Shown here: positions 61,369-64,000 of the stretch, piece by piece | Position numbering within the stretch: the first letter of the stretch is position 1 | Layout of the letters: every line of letters begins with the position of its first letter | Assembly: GCA_964035575.1 (NCBI GenBank) | Contig: OZ037931.1 | Location: forward strand, 629,567 to 693,566 | Source of the DNA: Rhynchopus sp. YZ270_cl-10 | Lineage: Eukaryota > Euglenozoa > Diplonemea > Diplonemida > Diplonemidae | Reading direction: 5' to 3' | DNA length: 64,000 nt | Notes under the pieces: generated by a model | What the model saw: only the letters and a program-made list of their open reading frames with translations | What the model was told of the DNA's origin: nothing | The model's database searches: none | Made by a program: the position numbers and the translations under genes

Positions 61369-61998
61369 ATGGCTTTTCTTATGAAGCACACTGTGCTCCT
61401 CGCCCTGGGCGTTACACTGTGTTTGGGGGAAGTGGAACGATGCGAAGATGCTGCGGACACGTGGCCGCCGAAGCAGTTCTCTGGGGTGGTGGTGGTGGAG
61501 GCGAAGGAATGTGCTAAGGGGAGAAGCGCGGCTAAGATAGAGGAGTACCCACCGTGCAGACGGCGTGCGGAAGTTGCGGTGGACATTCCGAATCAACGGT
61601 CATATGTGAAGTGGCTGCTTGACTTTGAGCCGTTGAATGCCACCTATATCAGGCGCTACGACCTAAAAAGGGAGTACGAGCTCAAAACCGTTTGCACACA
61701 GCACTACTCAGATAACGTCATCCCCGAGGACGCAGTGTGCACGAAGCTTTGTTCCCGTAGTGCATTGCAGTCGGAGATGCCGGTTTCAGCCCCCTCCTCC
61801 CCACCCAAGGATGCAACAAAGTGGTCCGCAGAGACGGAACACATGAAATGGGAGATGACCGACATAGTACTTGGGGCACCAGATGCGTCGCTCTTTGTAG
61901 TTCCCCACGCGTTCGCCCCGAAGACGTCCTGTGAAGCTTCGCCGAACGATAATGGATTTCCTTACATCCGTTTCTTTGATGACGCCTTGGTGCTGTAG
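61369..61998 (+). CDS. Predicted secreted protein, 209 aa
   Basis: The start is ATG 61369, with a second in-frame ATG at codon 5. Residues 5-20 (MKHTVLLALGVTLCLG) make a clear signal peptide. The mature part has about nine cysteines, several in CxxxC-like spacing (CTQHYSDNVIPEDAVCTKLC), consistent with disulfides, and an N-glycosylation site (NAT near 90). I do not recognise a family. It lies upstream of another membrane-targeted or secreted protein gene in the same orientation. Confidence 0.7.
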   Translation: MAFLMKHTVLLALGVTLCLGEVERCEDAADTWPPKQFSGVVVVEAKECAKGRSAAKIEEYPPCRRRAEVAVDIPNQRSYVKWLLDFEPLNATYIRRYDLKREYELKTVCTQHYSDNVIPEDAVCTKLCSRSALQSEMPVSAPSSPPKDATKWSAETEHMKWEMTDIVLGAPDASLFVVPHAFAPKTSCEASPNDNGFPYIRFFDDALVL

Positions 61999-62207
61999 TG
62001 GTTGGGAGGGAAGGGAAGGGAAGGGAAGGGCTTTGGCGCCTTCACAAACGGTACACCGTAAATCACCTCAAAAGGGAGGGGGGGGTGACTTTCTTAACAA
62101 AACGATTTTTTTGGGGGGGAATGACGATTTTCTCCTGCTTCTTTCTCTCTCTCCCCCCTCCTTCTCACCCCCTACCACCACCCCACCTCAGAATACATCC
62201 CTTCGCT

Positions 62208-63480
62208 ATGAATTGGAAGGCTTTTTTTGTTGCCATGGCAGTGGTCACCACTGCGGTGTACCTAAACGATGACACTGCGACAGGTCCACAGCAGGTTCGT
62301 GCGTACTTCAGAGAGAACTTCCCAGAGGTTATGGAACAGTTGAACACACTCTTCAGCAATGGCGAGACTGGGTACGCCTTTGCAGGCACATCACCGAACG
62401 GAACGCGGATTAAACGCGTTACATACACCGAGGTGGCGTTCCTCAACTACACTAAAGGGTCCACCTACCCAAGGCTGGACGCAGACGACCGTGAGAACCC
62501 CACTTTCCTTTGGTCTGCCGACGAGCTGAAACACCGCAACGGAACCAACGTCAACCGCGAGCTTCTTCTCTCCATTGGTGGCGAGGTCTACGATGTGGGC
62601 ACAGGGGCTGAGTACTACGCACCTGGTAAGGGGTATGCGGGGATGTCTGGTGTCGATGTCTCCTGTGGATTTGCAACCGGGGTGTACGAAGAGGAGAAAG
62701 CAGGCATGGCAGACCTTACAAACCAGCAGGTAAAAACGGTGCTCGATTGGCGGAAGTTCTACCGTGAACACGAGACGTACCGTTTCGTAGGGCTGCTTGA
62801 AGGGAACTACTGGACCGCAGGCATGGAACAGACGGATCACCTCAAAGATGTGAACGCCCGCTATGCAGTTGAAGAGAAGAAGGTCAAGGACCGTGCCAAC
62901 CTCGGAAAGATCTTCCTTTCGTGCAACTCAAAGTTTGAGCAGGGGAACCCCGACATCAAGCTGTGGTGTGACGACTCCTACCACAACAAGGTATGCCTTC
63001 CGTTGATGATTTCTTTTCTTTTTTTTTTTGGTCAGTGCCTGCGTCCGGCGTTTTCACTATCAACTTCGCTTTTTTTTCTGTGAAATCTACCTTTTTCCTA
63101 CATCCCCTAATCTACGCCAAACGTCTCTCTTTTTATTCAAAATAGCCTTTGTTTTTTTCTCTTCGAGTAACACCCCCGCGTAAGCTTGGGTCTTTCTTTT
63201 ACTACCTTTTTGCACCATTTTGCAGGGATCGATGCCGATGTTCATGAAGACAAAGTTCCGCACTGCGCCAGGCGGCAAGCCTGCCGACAAGAGCGAGGAG
63301 GAGGGCCGCTGTGTCTGCGCCACCGCAGCCATGATGAACCACAGACTCTCGCACAACCTCGACCCGAAGGAGCCGATGATAGCCGAGTTCCGTTACTACC
63401 CGGAGTGCAAACGCTACAGGCAGGAGTGCTACCGCCCGAACAAATCACCCGAACCCCCTGCTGACCAAATATACTCCTAA
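62208..63480 (+). CDS. Neuferricin-like (CYB5D2) cytochrome b5-domain protein, 345 aa, two exons
   Basis: Exon 1 is 62208-62990 (261 codons) and exon 2 is 63226-63480. The intron has donor GTATGC, acceptor TTTTGCAG, phase 0. The N-terminus (MNWKAFFVAMAVVTTAVYLN) is a signal peptide or anchor. Residues about 115-205 form a MAPR/cytochrome b5-like heme domain: LLLSIGGEVYDVGTGAEYYA, YAGMSGVDVSCGFATGVY, and KTVLDWRKFYREHETYRFVG. This order and the secretory start fit neuferricin/neudesin proteins rather than soluble b5. The C-terminal part carries conserved-looking cysteines (FLSCNSKF, KLWCDD, CVCATAA, YYPECKRYRQECY). Heme binding is inferred from the family. The intron contains an S1 tail. Confidence 0.85.
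63033..63078 (+). repeat. S1 tail in the neuferricin-like intron
   Basis: GTCAGTGCCTGCGTCCGGCG and TTTTCACTATCAACTTCGCT with a T-run match the S1 tail, with the second hairpin collapsed by loss of the loop. Confidence 0.55.
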
Positions 63481-63570
63481 ACTGCACTAAGAAATGAGGG
63501 GAAAAGGGGTGGGGTTGAGGGGGATACACGACCACGAATGACTTTTGTTATGACATGATGAGGTCAGATT

Positions 63571-63635
63571 GGGAGAACCAGTGCCTTGCGTCCGCCGATG
63601 AACGGTGAGGCGTTTTGCACTTTCAACTTCTCTTT
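63571..63635 (+). repeat. S1 tail downstream of the neuferricin-like gene
   Basis: GAGAACCAGTGCCTTGCGTC, then CGATGAACGGTGAGGCGTTT and GCACTTTCAACTTCTCTTT. The loop matches the copy at 45403-45472, and the GAGAACCAGTG start matches the copy at 21835. Confidence 0.6.
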
Positions 63636-64000
63636 GCAATGACGTGATGAAAAACACAGTTGACAAGCTACGCTTTGTGTAATAATGTGCTTGTTTTGTC
63701 ATGACAATGGTGTCGTGCCGGAAAATGAATTGGCTTGCGGCGAAAATTATAAGTAACACCATTTTACTTCACCGTAATTGTAGGGGGGTGTGGGGTGTGG
63801 GATGTGGAAGAGGGTTGTGAAGGATGTAGCGCCGATGGGCCATCCATGTGTTTGGGGGGGAGGTGTGTGTGCGTGCTGCCTATTACGAAGCTGTGTGTTC
63901 TGGCAATGGGATCTTGCAAATGCTCTGTGTGTGTTGTGTTGAGGGGTGGGGCGGGGGGCGGGGAGGGAGTTATTAAGGTGTGTGAGGCAACTGTGGTTAG
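63636..64000. other. G/T-rich end of the window
   Basis: The last 360 bp are G- and GT-rich on the + strand (GGGGTGTGGGGTGTGGG, GGGGCGGGGGGCGGGG) with no coding frame I can support. Confidence 0.4.

Noticed and set aside
1-64000. CRISPR array, rRNA operon or virus-like element
   Set aside because: Repeats have no regular spacers, no rRNA sequence was recognised, and the only reverse transcriptase belongs to a non-LTR element without capsid, integrase or long terminal repeats.

Overview
The window is nuclear DNA from a unicellular eukaryote (a protist) that I cannot place to lineage. Several genes carry short GT-AG introns (43 to about 320 bp). The intergenic DNA is full of homopolymer T, A and C runs. 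The gene set is eukaryotic: a COMM-domain protein, an RCC1-filamin protein, a SIRT4-like sirtuin, a neuferricin-like cytochrome b5 protein, a J-domain protein and a metacaspase relative. I recognised no rRNA, tRNA, CRISPR array or virus-like element.

Layout. Positions 1-14057 and 21977-44400 are two direct copies of one segmental duplication. The unit holds about 3.7 kb of T-rich non-coding DNA, a small TIR element, a charged helical protein gene (minus strand), a COMMD gene, an RCC1-filamin gene, and two tandem polyQ/coiled-coil genes (A and B). A is a mosaic: its N- and C-terminal parts match B and its middle matches the minus-strand gene. From about 3778 to 13528 I see no difference between the copies (constant offset 30350), while both flanks differ at many places. 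Between the copies (14066 to about 21790) lie elements joined end to end at CTAG / CCCTAGGG: a TIR element filled with two minisatellites, a 1.2 kb fold-back, an apparently whole hAT transposon with a 43-bp intron, a second fold-back and a partial repeat. Copy 2 is further interrupted by a palindromic element that itself carries a non-LTR retrotransposon (LINE), by a 1.6 kb TTA-flanked element, and by a 117-bp structured insertion.

Positions 44401-64000 are single copy: a hydantoinase/oxoprolinase-desulfurase fusion, a possible decayed or spliced minus-strand gene, a J-domain/zinc protein, a WW-like plus caspase-fold protein lacking its catalytic His and Cys, four near-identical tandem genes for a 168-aa basic helical protein with a conserved 3' stem-loop, an ankyrin-like protein, the sirtuin, a predicted secreted protein and the neuferricin-like protein.

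The most unusual signal is a short structured repeat (here called S1), seen at least a dozen times in intergenic DNA and introns, always on the + strand among the copies I noticed. It has a hairpin with a TCGATAA loop, a second hairpin and a T-run. It shows compensatory stem changes, and in one case it is a clean insertion with a 6-bp target duplication. A second family (S2) has the same hairpin-hairpin-T-run layout.
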